Shown piece by piece: positions 16,878-26,872 of a DNA stretch of 64,000 bases. The notes beneath the pieces are model-generated. The model made no database searches, was not told the DNA's origin, and saw nothing but the letters and a program-made list of their open reading frames with translations. Both the position numbers and the translations under genes were made by a program. Each line of letters begins with the position of its first letter. Positions within the stretch are counted from its first letter, which is position 1. Location of the stretch: the NCBI GenBank assembly GCA_963768165.1, contig CAVYHJ010000026.1, positions 868,001-932,000 of the forward strand. The letters are read 5' to 3'. Source of the DNA: CAVYHJ01 sp963768165 [NCBI: uncultured bacterium]. GTDB taxonomy: Bacteria; UBP4; UBA4092.

Positions 16878-19800
16878 TTAGAGATGATTATCATTCTTGG
16901 AGAAGGTGGATTCTAGAGCATAATCGATGGCTTGCTCTTCCGATAAGTTAAGTCCTTCTTCCCAGGCACTATGAAAAACAGCCTCATCCAGTTGTGAGCG
17001 GACGGCTGCTACCCGTCGATCATAATCTGTGCGATCCTCTACTGCCAACATTGCCACACACTTTTTAAATAAAGATTCGGCAGCACCGAGTAGCCGGGTG
17101 GCTCGAATTAATTGCCCTTCTCCTAAAGCTACTGCACCCAACCCTTCCAGACAAAGTGCAATGAGAATCATTGTTTGTTGTCCTCGATGGAGTACCAAAC
17201 TTCTTACAAAAAATGAACGGGCATTCGCGTAATCCTTGTAATATAAGGCAACTTCGGCTTGATTGCGCAATAACCAGACCGTATTCCCGGTGTCACCAAT
17301 CTCTCGAGACAAAATGAAACTCTGATGATAATAATCTGCGGCACGTTCATAATCACCCTGGTATCGGGCCAATTCGCCCAAATCGTTTAAGGAACGGATA
17401 ATTCCATTTTTATATCCTAGTTTTCGACAAAAGGTCAGGTGTTCCTTATATAGATTTGTAGCTCGTTGGTAATCCTGTTGAGAGCGTGCATATTCTGCCA
17501 AACTGAAAATAGACCGAGCAATTCCATCTTTATCATCCAATTCCTTGGTGAGTTTTAATTCTTCTTCAAGTAAAGTATTGGTTTGGCTAAATTCACCTCG
17601 GAATCGGGCAATCTGTGCTAAATGATGAAGGGCTCTAGCCATAACTCTCTTATTCCCTATTTCCTGACATATCGTCAAACTTTCCTCACAAAGTGCCCAA
17701 GCATTTTCATAGTCTCCCCGAATATAAGATGCTATCCACCCCAAATCTTGTAAAATGGTGGCTATCCCGAGCTTATTACCCAATTCTCGTTGCAAGATTA
17801 AGCTTTCTTCCAGCCATACAGAACCTTGCTCTAGATCTCCCTGGCCTATAAACATATGTCCCAAATCCAGTTTAAGGTTGGCTATTTTTTCTTTATCATT
17901 TTGTTTCTGACAATGTTTAAATATTTCTTGCAATAAAGAAATAGCCCATTCTCTATCACCCTGTTGCCAGGCTAATCGTGCTGCCCAACGGGAGAGTTTA
18001 ATCTGTTGTGACGAGAGTGAGTCTGTCTCCTGTTGATCAACGAGGAAAGTTTCCAACCAGGTTCGGCCTTCCTCCCAATGTCCCCGGATTTCCCAAAAAG
18101 ATCCCAATGCCGCTCCCAATCTCCGACCTATGTCAACATGCCCGGATTTTTGTGCCCAGTTTAATACCGCTCGCAAATTTAAATGCTCCTGTTCCAGCCG
18201 GTCCAACCACTCCTTCTGCCGGGGACCGTTCAATTCTGATTCCGCCTGTTCCGCTAAAGCCAGATAATACTCCGCATGCCGAAGATAACATTCGTCTTCC
18301 TTCCCACTCATCGCCAATTGCTCCAAGGCATACTCACGAATGGTAGCCAACATCATAAACCGCAGTTCCTGTTTACTTAACAAACTCTTGTCTACCAAGG
18401 ATTGAAGCTGGTCCTGTAAACTTGATTTTCTCTCCTCACCGACGATGCATACCGCACTAATGGCATCCAAGGTGGCTCCCCCGATGAAAACTCCCAGGTG
18501 CATGAATAATTCTTGTTCATTTTTGGATAATAACTGGTATCCCCACTCAATGGTCCCTCGCAACGTCCGTTGGCGGGTGGTCGCATTCCGTGGACCAACA
18601 CTGAGAAAAGCCAGCCGGCTGACCTGGTCCAGCATTTGCTGGGGCGTGAACTCCCGAATACGTGCCGCAGCCAATTCAATGGCCAATGGCAACCCATCCA
18701 GTTTCTCACATAACTGAACCACCTTGTCCCTGTTTTCATCGGTTAAAAAATAATCGAATTGAACAGCTTGCGCACAGGTTACAAATAAATCAATCGCGGC
18801 ATTCTGGGACAGCACCGGTAACTGGTAGACACTTTCCCCGGTTATTCGCAGCACTTCCCGGCTGGTGACTACCAACTTCAATCTGGGTGCCCCGTTCAAT
18901 AACTCACTAAGAATCGGTACCGCAGTAATGACTTGTTCAAAACTATCAATCACCAGGAGCATATGGCGGTCCCGGAGATATTCCTTGAGGGATTCCAAAA
19001 GAGTCTTGCCAATGGTTTCTTTAATCCCTAAGTTCTGGACAATGGTCGCTGGCACCAACTGGGGTTCCATTACAGTCGCCAGGGGAATCAAATAAACCCC
19101 ATCCTCAAACTCACCCAACCGCAAAGTGGCAATCTCTAAAGCCAACCGGGTCTTACCAATTCCGCCCGGTCCAATAATAGACAATAATCGACCCCGGTCT
19201 AATCGGGCATTGGCTTGGTGTAATTCAATCTCCCTACCGATAAACTCGGTCACCGCAGCCGGTAGATTATTGGGTATATTTTTTTCATGTCCTTTCAACT
19301 TTACTGCGGCATAAGTCGGGTCGATGGTCCATCCCTGAGAACCGTTTTGCTGCAACTTCCCCTGAGAAACCAATTCTTTTAAAACATATTGAATCGCACT
19401 GGGCCGACCCTGGGTTTGCTCCTGAAGCCAATGGATAAATTCATCCGGGGATTCCCAACGCAGTAAATTGCGTAAAAAAATGCGCACTCCATCAAGAGTT
19501 AAAGGTTTTAATTCAATGACTTCCCGCAAGGGAAGATCACGATGCAGTAAGGTTCGGGCCTGCCGGGGTTCGGTACTGTATGCAATAGCCTGGCATGAAA
19601 ACGTTCCAAATGCCAGCCACTGCCGCAATAAGTCAAAAGTCGGGTAATCAATCCTTGGCAGGTTGTCTATTGTAATCAGCACTCCGGAATATTTCAGATC
19701 GGAGAGCCCTGTTTGGATGGCCTTCTCCAAAGCGGTTAAATCCACCGGTGGAATAATTGGTCCCAATCCTTGCGCTGTTGATAAAGTCCCGTAAGGACGG

Positions 19801-20585
19801 GATTGCAGGATACGATAGTCACTCAAATGAATTACCCCATATCCCAGCAGACGTGCTGTGTTGACCACTTGGGTTAAAAAACGGGTGCGGCCCATACCCG
19901 ATTCTCCCTCCACGCATAATACTCCCCGGTTGGCTTTTGGTAATTGTTTAAAAAATCGTTGCAGGGTTTCAATCTCTTTCTCATGTTCAATTAATCGTGT
20001 TTCTTCATCTCCCGAAAACAAACTAGAAGGTAAGGTCTCATCATGAATCACGATCTGGCTGCGTCCCCGCCGTTTGGCAATCGACGTCCTCCGGTCGGAA
20101 ACCATAAACAGGTCTTCTGTATTGAGAGCATCGTGTGGGTAACTTGCCAGACCTATGCTCAGAGATAAAGTCAGGGGTGGGTCTCCAGAAAATGGGGCGT
20201 CTCGCATCTTTTCGAGAATCCGTTGGGCAATATGAAGCGCTTCTTGGGGTTGGGTATTGGGTAATAACAGCAAAAACTCATCGCCTCCATAACGGAACAG
20301 GAAATCCGAAATGCGAATCATGTCATAGATTCGATCCGTCATCTCACGCAAAACCTGATCACCCCGCGTATGGCCATAGGCATCGTTGATACTTTTAAAA
20401 TAATCCAGGTCAATAAAACAAATCGACAGAATCATCCCATATCGCTGGGCGCGATCCACCTCTTGTTTAAATAACGATTCCAGCAACTCCCGGGAATAAG
20501 CTCCGGTCAATGGATCTCGAATTAATGGATGGCTCTCCGATGAATCCGGAAGACTCTTCTCATTCGTCTTATCTTTTTCCATCAT
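16878..20585 (-). CDS. GGDEF diguanylate cyclase fused to two ATPase modules (AAA-like and NB-ARC/STAND) and a TPR array
   Basis: 1235 residues. Residues 21-180: GGDEF domain (DPLTGAYSRELLE, IDLDYFKSINDAYGH, RYGGDEFLLLLP with GGDEF at 100-104) with an intact RxxD inhibitory site (RISD, 91-94), so product-inhibited c-di-GMP synthesis is likely. Residues 200-420: an AAA-type module whose P-loop is GESGMGRT (227-234, Lys replaced by Arg) and whose Walker B is GVLITIDNLP, probably impaired. Residues 445-800: an AfsR/LuxR-type STAND ATPase with IGREIEL, GPGGIGKT (472-479), LLVIDSFEQV, VVTSREVL and LDGLPLAIELAA. Residues about 820-1200: tandem TPRs of about 40 residues. There is no DNA-binding domain and no membrane segment. 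It probably couples ligand- or protein-triggered STAND oligomerisation to c-di-GMP output. It is monocistronic. Confidence 0.9.
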   Translation of the reverse strand: MMEKDKTNEKSLPDSSESHPLIRDPLTGAYSRELLESLFKQEVDRAQRYGMILSICFIDLDYFKSINDAYGHTRGDQVLREMTDRIYDMIRISDFLFRYGGDEFLLLLPNTQPQEALHIAQRILEKMRDAPFSGDPPLTLSLSIGLASYPHDALNTEDLFMVSDRRTSIAKRRGRSQIVIHDETLPSSLFSGDEETRLIEHEKEIETLQRFFKQLPKANRGVLCVEGESGMGRTRFLTQVVNTARLLGYGVIHLSDYRILQSRPYGTLSTAQGLGPIIPPVDLTALEKAIQTGLSDLKYSGVLITIDNLPRIDYPTFDLLRQWLAFGTFSCQAIAYSTEPRQARTLLHRDLPLREVIELKPLTLDGVRIFLRNLLRWESPDEFIHWLQEQTQGRPSAIQYVLKELVSQGKLQQNGSQGWTIDPTYAAVKLKGHEKNIPNNLPAAVTEFIGREIELHQANARLDRGRLLSIIGPGGIGKTRLALEIATLRLGEFEDGVYLIPLATVMEPQLVPATIVQNLGIKETIGKTLLESLKEYLRDRHMLLVIDSFEQVITAVPILSELLNGAPRLKLVVTSREVLRITGESVYQLPVLSQNAAIDLFVTCAQAVQFDYFLTDENRDKVVQLCEKLDGLPLAIELAAARIREFTPQQMLDQVSRLAFLSVGPRNATTRQRTLRGTIEWGYQLLSKNEQELFMHLGVFIGGATLDAISAVCIVGEERKSSLQDQLQSLVDKSLLSKQELRFMMLATIREYALEQLAMSGKEDECYLRHAEYYLALAEQAESELNGPRQKEWLDRLEQEHLNLRAVLNWAQKSGHVDIGRRLGAALGSFWEIRGHWEEGRTWLETFLVDQQETDSLSSQQIKLSRWAARLAWQQGDREWAISLLQEIFKHCQKQNDKEKIANLKLDLGHMFIGQGDLEQGSVWLEESLILQRELGNKLGIATILQDLGWIASYIRGDYENAWALCEESLTICQEIGNKRVMARALHHLAQIARFRGEFSQTNTLLEEELKLTKELDDKDGIARSIFSLAEYARSQQDYQRATNLYKEHLTFCRKLGYKNGIIRSLNDLGELARYQGDYERAADYYHQSFILSREIGDTGNTVWLLRNQAEVALYYKDYANARSFFVRSLVLHRGQQTMILIALCLEGLGAVALGEGQLIRATRLLGAAESLFKKCVAMLAVEDRTDYDRRVAAVRSQLDEAVFHSAWEEGLNLSEEQAIDYALESTFSKNDNHL

Positions 20586-21025
20586 CTTTCTCGCCAGTCT
20601 GGAAGATTTTAATCAATACTCTTCTTTTTATATATAAATAATTTTGAAGGATTTGTTTAGCTATATATCTTTGGTGTCAATTGGATAACCTTGCTAAAAC
20701 TATTATATACTTTACCCGTGGTTTGAATAGTCTTTAATTTTTAACAGATTGTACTGCTTTCTCCATAGGTGGGTCAAGTAGACGAATCTTTTTCTTTTTT
20801 CAAAAAGCGCCCATGAAACATTTTTTCATCGGATACCTATGGAGAACTTGATGAATCAAGCCTCTACGATGGATTAAAAGAAACTGGGGTTCCCCTTGTA
20901 GGGAAATAACAAAAGGGAGATTAAAAAAACCAACCAATCCCTCCCCCCTCTTAATTAAAGAGTGCGTAGTATCTGGTCTCCTAGCCGAAAATTTCTATTT
21001 ATGTCAAAATAAACCCTCAATATTT
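20586..21025. other. 440-bp intergenic region with a distant 10-bp inverted repeat
   Basis: Divergent promoters for the GGDEF-STAND gene and the MFS gene must lie here. Seen: CTCCATAGGT (20761-20770) is perfectly repeated in inverted orientation at 20835-20844, enclosing a small ATGAAA/TTTCAT hairpin, and is followed by the palindrome CTTGATGAATCAAG. A TTGACA lies on the minus strand near 20675 without a convincing -10 at normal spacing. No gene or RNA family is recognised. Confidence 0.4.
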
Positions 21026-22200
21026 ATGAAAAAATCATCTGCATTTATCGCCTTATTAACTGTCTTTATTGACTTCCTGGGATTCGGAATTATTCTTCCC
21101 CTCCTTCCCTATTACGCTCGAGAATTTCACGCTACCAGTGGACAAATCGGAATTATTTTCGCCATGTATTCTTTCACCCAACTAATTTTCTCACCGGTTT
21201 GGGGCGGTATCTCTGACAAAATCGGGCGAAGACCCATTATTATGTTAAGCGTCCTAGGGTCGTGCATTGCCAATCTCTGGACGGGATTTGCCGGGTCGTT
21301 ATGGATATTATTCGCCGCCCGTGGATTGGCAGGTATCATGGCCGCCAATGTCTCCACGACTCAAGCCTATATTGCCGATATGACCGAACCCGAAGAAAGA
21401 GCCAAATATATGGGACTGGTGGGTGCTTCCATTGGTATGGGGTTTGTCATTGGACCAGCCATTGGCGGTTTAATCACCGGGTTCTTTAATATTCATTACG
21501 CCTTCTTTTTCGCGGCAGGTTTGGCATTGCTTGATTTATTCCTGGCGTATTTTCTATTACCGGAATCTCTCAAGGTGTCCACTCATCCCACCAAAGGGTT
21601 TCGGCATTTCGATACCAATACCATTTCACATGCCTGGGAAAATTCTCAATTAAGAATCTTGATATTCCTTTACTTTATTATCACCTTTTCCTTTTCCATT
21701 CTGGAAACGACACTTCCTATTTTTGGCAAGGACAAATTTCAAATGGATGCCGCCCACATGGGTTATTTCTTTGGATTTATAGGACTCATTTCCGCCTTCG
21801 TGCAGGGGGGATTGGTGGGAAGGATGGCTAAAAAATATGGGGAACAGTTTTTAGTTGTAAGCGGTGCTTTTCTTTTAATCTTTGGTTTGGGATTAATTCC
21901 GATTCCTAATGTATTATCCGGATTGGTGATAGTAGGTGTAATTTCCGCGATAGCCACCGGGTTGACTAATCCGTCTATTATTAGTTTAATTTCCCGGATT
22001 GCTGACCCTTCCGAACAGGGGGGATACAGGGAATCACCCAATCTATGTCCAGTTTGGGGCGTATTCTCGGACCGATCTTTGGGGGAGTATTCTATCAATA
22101 TTTCGGCAAAGGTTCGCCTTATTTTTCCGGCGGTGGGATTATGTTCATCGCTTTCTTAATTTCATTGCCCTTATTGAAACATCGAAAAATAAAAGGTTAA
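21026..22200 (+). CDS. MFS drug-efflux-type transporter, frameshifted at a G6 run
   Basis: A TetA/Bcr-like 12-helix permease. The start is MKKSSAFIALLTVFIDFLGF, the loop 2-3 motif is GGISDKIGRRPIIML, and antiporter motif C-like G residues lie in VGASIGMGFVIGPAIGG. The continuous frame ends at 22159 with a non-membrane tail after SEQGG. In the +1-corrected frame the sequence continues as the expected conserved helices 11-12 (IQGITQSMSSLGRILGP, then GGGIMFIAFLISLPLLKHRK) to TAA at 22200. The switch falls exactly on GGGGGG (22018-22023), where seven Gs would restore SEQGGIQGITQS. It could be a real inactivating or phase-variable change or a sequencing error. The stop overlaps the DUF4926 gene by 4 bp. 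Confidence 0.85.
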
Positions 22201-22391
22201 GATACGGTGGCTTTCGTGAATTTTGAACTTTCCAAAGGAATCACACAATAAATATTTCCATCCTCTGCTAAAAATTCCACGTCATATAATCCTTCCTCCA
22301 ATATTTCCACAATCGTTCCCTTCCGCCCTTTAAACAAATATTGTCCGGGAAGGTCTTCCGTGAGAATAATAACGTCTGACACCTGATACAT
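22197..22391 (-). CDS. DUF4926 family protein
   Basis: A 64-residue protein with the layout of DUF4926: VIILTEDLPGQYLFKGRKGTIVEI.. followed by YDVEFLAEDGNIYCVIPLE, i.e. a small SH3-like barrel in which a D-V-V-L-T-E-D motif is followed by G-x-x-G-T-V-V-E and Y-x-V-E-F. These genes are common in cyanobacteria and candidate phyla, often near toxin-antitoxin loci or as solitary genes, and their function is unknown. ATG at 22391 has GAGGGG 8 bases upstream. It converges on the frameshifted MFS gene and no toxin partner is adjacent. Confidence 0.75.
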   Translation of the reverse strand: MYQVSDVIILTEDLPGQYLFKGRKGTIVEILEEGLYDVEFLAEDGNIYCVIPLESSKFTKATVS

Positions 22392-22531
22392 CTTAACCCC
22401 TCAAAATTTCTTCATGATAGTACCTGTTACTTTTCCCGAAGTCAAGATCCCGGATATACCTTGGGTGAACTTTCAATATATGTTAGATTATATTTTCGCA
22501 ACCAAAATTTCTTTGAAAGGATACTATTACT

Positions 22532-24940
22532 ATGCCGATGAAAAATCTTGAAGATTACATGCAACCCTATGAAGATTGCTATCCTCATCTATTTAACCGA
22601 AAACTCAATACCTTTTCTTATATTGAGAAAATCGTTCTACGGAAAAGAAAAGAAAATATTTTTCAATTCCAATGTCTGACCCATGAGAAGAAAAAAATCT
22701 ATGTCTGCTTGGAACTCTGCACGCCGGAATTATTCCGGTTAAGAATGTCCAAAGTCAATAAATTCTTTTCCTATAATACGGCTATGGTGGCGAAGACCGA
22801 ATGGAAAAAAGTTCACTATCATTTAAAAGAGAATAAAGAAAATATTGCTATTGAAACGCAATCAATGATTATTAATGTCCAAAAAAATCCCTGGCAGGTG
22901 ACGGTTAATAATAAGAATGGAAAAATTATTTTCCAGGAACAAATCAAAGATATCTCCGGTTTACAGCAATTTCTTTCTTATCCACCGGGCTATGGAGTTA
23001 ATTCAGAAAAGGAAACAAGTTTTTATGAATCGTTTGTTCTCCGGCCGGATGAACAGTTGTATGGATTAGGCGAGAAATATGACGAATTGAACAAGCGCGG
23101 TAAACAATATGTATCCTGGAATGTGGATACGGCAACAACCGTTACCGGACGGGCCTACAAAAATATCCCTTTATTATTCAGCACCTATGGATATGGGTTG
23201 TTTATCAATAGTACGGCCAAAATCATTTACCAATTGGGAAGTGAGTCTTATATTTCTGCAAGCTTCCGTGTGGAGGATGAACAGTTAGATTATTATTTTA
23301 TCTACGGACCCTCGTTCAAAGAAATCTTGAACCGCTATACCGAATTGACCGGGAAACCGCCGGTTCCGCCAAAATGGTCATTCGGGCTATGGATGTCCCG
23401 ATGCTCGTATATGAGCCGAAAACAGTTGGAAGATATTGGAGCAACCTTGCGAAAGAAAAAAATCCCTTGCGATGTTTTACATATTGATCCGTGGTGGATG
23501 AAAGATAAGAATTTTTGTGATTTTGAATGGGATATCAATAAATTCCCGAAGCCGGAAGAGATGCTAAAAGAATTGAAGAAAAAGGGATTCAAGGTATCCT
23601 TATGGGAACAGCCTTATGTTCCCAAAAATACGCAAATGTATCAAGAGGGAAAGAAGCGTGGATATTTCATGAAAACCAAGGATGGCAAAGTCTATTCATT
23701 TCATGACTTTCAAAAATCGGGATTAGGCGTGGTGGATTTTACCAATCCGGAAGCTGTCAAATGGTATCAAACAAAACATAAAGAACTTTTAGAAATGGGT
23801 GTTTCCGCTTTTAAGACGGATATGAGTGAAGGTGTTCCGGAAGATGGATATTTCCATAACGGCCAATCCGGAAAGCTAGTACATAATCTTTATTCTCTGC
23901 TTTATAACAAAAAAGTGTATGAAATCAGCGCTTCCCATTCTAAAGAATATGCCCTCGTTTGGGGCAGGGCCGGGACAGCGGGTTCACAACGTTACCCCAT
24001 CCAATGGTCGGGAGATTCAAACTCCACTTTCCCGGATTTAGCCTGTAATCTTCGTTCCGGATTGAGTGCGGGGTTATCGGGATTAGCTTTCTGGAGTTGT
24101 GATATCGGTGGGTTTATCGGAAAACCCAGCCCTGAACTTTATATTCGCTGGGCACAATTTGGCCTTTTCATTTCCCACGCTCGTTGTCATGGGTCGGCCC
24201 CGAGAGAACCTTGGGAATTTGGAAAGAAAGCGGAGAATATTTTTAGGTTTTATGCGAATCTACGATATCAATTGTTGCCTTATATTTATACTCACGCTCA
24301 TATCGCTCACAGAACTGGTTTACCGGTTATCCGACCGTTGGTTTTAGAATATCAAAATGATCCCAATGTGTATCATCAAGATTTGGAATACTTGTTGGGA
24401 GATTCAATTCTTGTTGCTCCAATACTCGATGAAACGAATCAACGGGATATCTATCTTCCGGAAGGAGAATGGATTGATTTTGTGTCTAAAAAAAGACTGC
24501 AAGGGAACCAGCATATTTCGTATAAAGCACCTTTATCCCGACTCCCTTTATTTATAAAACAGGATTCAATTATTCCTTTGGGGCCATTGATGAATTATGT
24601 GGATGAAAAAGAATGGAATCCAATATCCCTGGAAATATTTTTGAAAAGTCATGCTCAATTTACACTGATCGATGACCGGCAGGAAATCAAATTTTCGGGG
24701 GATAATAATACAAACGGGATCACGTTTAAAATCAGTCCTTCCAATTTAAACTATTATTTACATTTCCATAAAACCTTTACACCCAAGAAAGTGGTCTGTA
24801 ATGGGAAACCAATCTCCTTACGAAATCAAAAAGAGCAATGGGAAAACTCCGATACGGGATGGCGAACAAACCAGGACACTATAGAAATCAAACTATTCGG
24901 ACTTAGCAAGAAGGTTATTCGGGTTACTTTGATCTTCTGA
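22532..24940 (+). CDS. Glycoside hydrolase family 31 (alpha-xylosidase/alpha-glucosidase, YicI-like)
   Basis: 802 residues without a signal peptide, so a cytoplasmic enzyme. Seen: an N-terminal beta-sandwich, then LYGLGEKYDELNKRGK and the (beta/alpha)8 start KPPVPPKWSFGLWMSRCSY. The nucleophile region is FKTDMSEGVPEDG with Asp430, the acid/base is in WSGDSNSTF with Asp495, and the substrate region is FWSCDIGGFIG followed by RCHG. The KTDMSEG.P form and GLWMSR are characteristic of the YicI group acting on alpha-xylosides (isoprimeverose) or alpha-glucosides. The C-terminal beta domains end at 802. Ribosome site GAAAGG. It is followed 52 bp later by alaC. With GH57, GH2 and CE2 genes in the window it points to oligosaccharide use. 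Confidence 0.93.
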   Translation: MPMKNLEDYMQPYEDCYPHLFNRKLNTFSYIEKIVLRKRKENIFQFQCLTHEKKKIYVCLELCTPELFRLRMSKVNKFFSYNTAMVAKTEWKKVHYHLKENKENIAIETQSMIINVQKNPWQVTVNNKNGKIIFQEQIKDISGLQQFLSYPPGYGVNSEKETSFYESFVLRPDEQLYGLGEKYDELNKRGKQYVSWNVDTATTVTGRAYKNIPLLFSTYGYGLFINSTAKIIYQLGSESYISASFRVEDEQLDYYFIYGPSFKEILNRYTELTGKPPVPPKWSFGLWMSRCSYMSRKQLEDIGATLRKKKIPCDVLHIDPWWMKDKNFCDFEWDINKFPKPEEMLKELKKKGFKVSLWEQPYVPKNTQMYQEGKKRGYFMKTKDGKVYSFHDFQKSGLGVVDFTNPEAVKWYQTKHKELLEMGVSAFKTDMSEGVPEDGYFHNGQSGKLVHNLYSLLYNKKVYEISASHSKEYALVWGRAGTAGSQRYPIQWSGDSNSTFPDLACNLRSGLSAGLSGLAFWSCDIGGFIGKPSPELYIRWAQFGLFISHARCHGSAPREPWEFGKKAENIFRFYANLRYQLLPYIYTHAHIAHRTGLPVIRPLVLEYQNDPNVYHQDLEYLLGDSILVAPILDETNQRDIYLPEGEWIDFVSKKRLQGNQHISYKAPLSRLPLFIKQDSIIPLGPLMNYVDEKEWNPISLEIFLKSHAQFTLIDDRQEIKFSGDNNTNGITFKISPSNLNYYLHFHKTFTPKKVVCNGKPISLRNQKEQWENSDTGWRTNQDTIEIKLFGLSKKVIRVTLIF

Positions 24941-24992
24941 TTCAACAAGGTTACTGGACAGAATCTCCTGAAAGATGAGATAATTTTTACCC

Positions 24993-26159
24993 ATGCACAG
25001 ATTTGAACGAATCGAACGACTACCTCCTTATGTTTTTAATATCGTGAATCAATTAAAGATTGAAGCACGAAAAAAAGGGGATGACATTATAGATTTGGGA
25101 ATGGGGAATCCCGATTTGGCGACTCCTCCGCATATTGTAAAAAAACTTTGTGAGGCCGTTACCAAAGCTAAAAATCACCGCTATTCCGTTTCCCGTGGGA
25201 TTTATAAATTACGCTTGGCCATTTGCAATTGGTACAAGCGGAATTATAATGTGGAATTTGACCCGGAAGGGGAAGCTATTGTCACAATTGGATCAAAAGA
25301 GGGTCTCTCTCATTTAATCCTGGCCATAATCAATCGCGGGGATACGGTATTTGTGCCTAATCCCACCTACCCGATTCATATTTATAGTGTGATCATCGCT
25401 GGAGGAAATGTCGTCAATATTCCTCTGACACCGGAATCCAATTTTCTGGAAAACCTGGAAAATACTTTCCGTCAAACATGGATTAAACCAAAAATAATCT
25501 TATTGAGTTTTCCACATAATCCGACGACCTACACAGTAGATTTATCTTTTTTTGAAAAAGTGGTCGCCTTCGCCAGAGAAAACGATATTTTCATTATCCA
25601 TGATTTTGCCTATGCGGATTTGGTGTTTGATGGATACCGCGCGCCGAGTATATTTGAAGTTCCAGGTGCACGGGAGGTTGCGGTGGAAATGTATACATTA
25701 TCCAAAAGTTACAGTATGCCCGGTTGGCGGGTCGGGTTTTGCGTGGGGAATCGTGAACTAATAAACGCCTTGACACGTATTAAAAGTTATCTGGATTACG
25801 GAACCTTTACTCCCATACAAATCGCCAGTATTGTTGCTCTGGACGGTCCCCAGCAATGTGTCAAAGAAATTAATGCAATTTATAAAAACCGGCGGGATGT
25901 TTTGGTGGACGGACTTAATAAAATCGGTTGGACAATTCCCAAACCCAAAGGCACCATGTTTGTCTGGGCGAAAATACCGGAACAATATCAATCTATGGGC
26001 TCTTTGGAATTTTCCAAATTTTTGATTACTCGCAGTAATGTCGCTGCGTCTCCGGGAATTGGATTCGGTGAGTTTGGTGATAATTACGTCCGCTTTGCAC
26101 TCGTGGAAAATGAAAAACGAATACGGCAAGCAGTCAAAGGAATCAAGGCTATCCTATAG
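24993..26159 (+). CDS. alaC: Class I/II aminotransferase, AlaC-like (glutamate-pyruvate)
   Basis: PLP-dependent fold type I aminotransferase (388 residues). Seen: [18 protein letters not shown](R)[14 protein letters not shown], the substrate and cofactor motifs [19 protein letters not shown] and [17 protein letters not shown], and the Schiff-base lysine Lys238 in [15 protein letters not shown]. The C-terminal Arg that binds the substrate carboxylate is in [16 protein letters not shown]. The near-exact match of [26 protein letters not shown] to AlaC/YfdZ proteins supports alanine synthesis from pyruvate and glutamate. LL-diaminopimelate aminotransferase is a less likely alternative. It probably forms a unit with the glycosylase gene 8 bp downstream. 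Confidence 0.9.
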   Translation: MHRFERIERLPPYVFNIVNQLKIEARKKGDDIIDLGMGNPDLATPPHIVKKLCEAVTKAKNHRYSVSRGIYKLRLAICNWYKRNYNVEFDPEGEAIVTIGSKEGLSHLILAIINRGDTVFVPNPTYPIHIYSVIIAGGNVVNIPLTPESNFLENLENTFRQTWIKPKIILLSFPHNPTTYTVDLSFFEKVVAFARENDIFIIHDFAYADLVFDGYRAPSIFEVPGAREVAVEMYTLSKSYSMPGWRVGFCVGNRELINALTRIKSYLDYGTFTPIQIASIVALDGPQQCVKEINAIYKNRRDVLVDGLNKIGWTIPKPKGTMFVWAKIPEQYQSMGSLEFSKFLITRSNVAASPGIGFGEFGDNYVRFALVENEKRIRQAVKGIKAIL

Positions 26160-26167
26160 TTCTTCAC

Positions 26168-26872
26168 ATGTCATTTCCTTCATCCGGATTTAAATCACGC
26201 AAAGTATCCCGGAAATTGTTATTCACTATCTACCACCGACTCTTTCAAAAATATGGCCCACAAGACTGGTGGCCTGGAGACACCGATTTTGAAGTCATCG
26301 TCGGAGCTATATTGACTCAATCTACAGCTTGGACTAATGTAGAAAAAGCTATTGAAAATCTTAAAAGAGAAAAGTTGCTCACACCCAAAGCGCTCCTTGA
26401 GGTTAACGAAAAACATTTAGCCCAATTAATTCGTTCTTCCGGTTATTTCAATGTCAAAGCCAAAAAACTGAAAGCATTTATCCATTTTCTTTATGAAAAA
26501 TATAACGGTAATCTTAAAATACTTCTCGGACAACCCTGGCCAAAATTAAGAGAAGAACTGTTGTCGGTTTATGGGATTGGTGAAGAGACAGCGGATTCGA
26601 TTGTTCTCTATGCAGCAGATCAACCGAGCTTTGTGGTAGACGCCTACACCAAGCGGGTGTTCTACCGGTTGGGTATAATCAGGAAAAAAATTTCTTATCA
26701 AGAAGTACGTAAAATATTTATGAACTGCTTGGAGTCTAAGGCAACTTTATATAACGAATATCATGCGTTAATTGTGATGTTTGGGAAAAATCAATGCAAA
26801 AAAAGACCGGTTTGTTCACCCTGTGTTTTACGGGATTATTGCTGGTATTGGAAAACCTTGGATAAGAACTAG
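26168..26872 (+). CDS. HhH-GPD DNA glycosylase, endonuclease III-related (MagIII-like)
   Basis: 234 residues with the EndoIII order: VIVGAILTQSTAWTNVEKAI (helix with QS/T), the helix-hairpin-helix LLSVYGIGEETADSIVLYA, the catalytic Asp in FVVDAYTKRVFYRLG, and a C-terminal cysteine set CKKRPVCSPCVLRDYC compatible with a [4Fe-4S] loop (spacing 5-2-5 rather than the usual 6-2-5). The HhH lysine that makes EndoIII a lyase (G-x-G-x-K-T-A) is replaced by Glu (GIGEETA), which suggests a monofunctional glycosylase, as in the MagIII/3-methyladenine group. It removes damaged bases in base-excision repair. It starts 8 bp after alaC. The stop overlaps the convergent M23 gene by 4 bp. Confidence 0.88.
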   Translation: MSFPSSGFKSRKVSRKLLFTIYHRLFQKYGPQDWWPGDTDFEVIVGAILTQSTAWTNVEKAIENLKREKLLTPKALLEVNEKHLAQLIRSSGYFNVKAKKLKAFIHFLYEKYNGNLKILLGQPWPKLREELLSVYGIGEETADSIVLYAADQPSFVVDAYTKRVFYRLGIIRKKISYQEVRKIFMNCLESKATLYNEYHALIVMFGKNQCKKRPVCSPCVLRDYCWYWKTLDKN

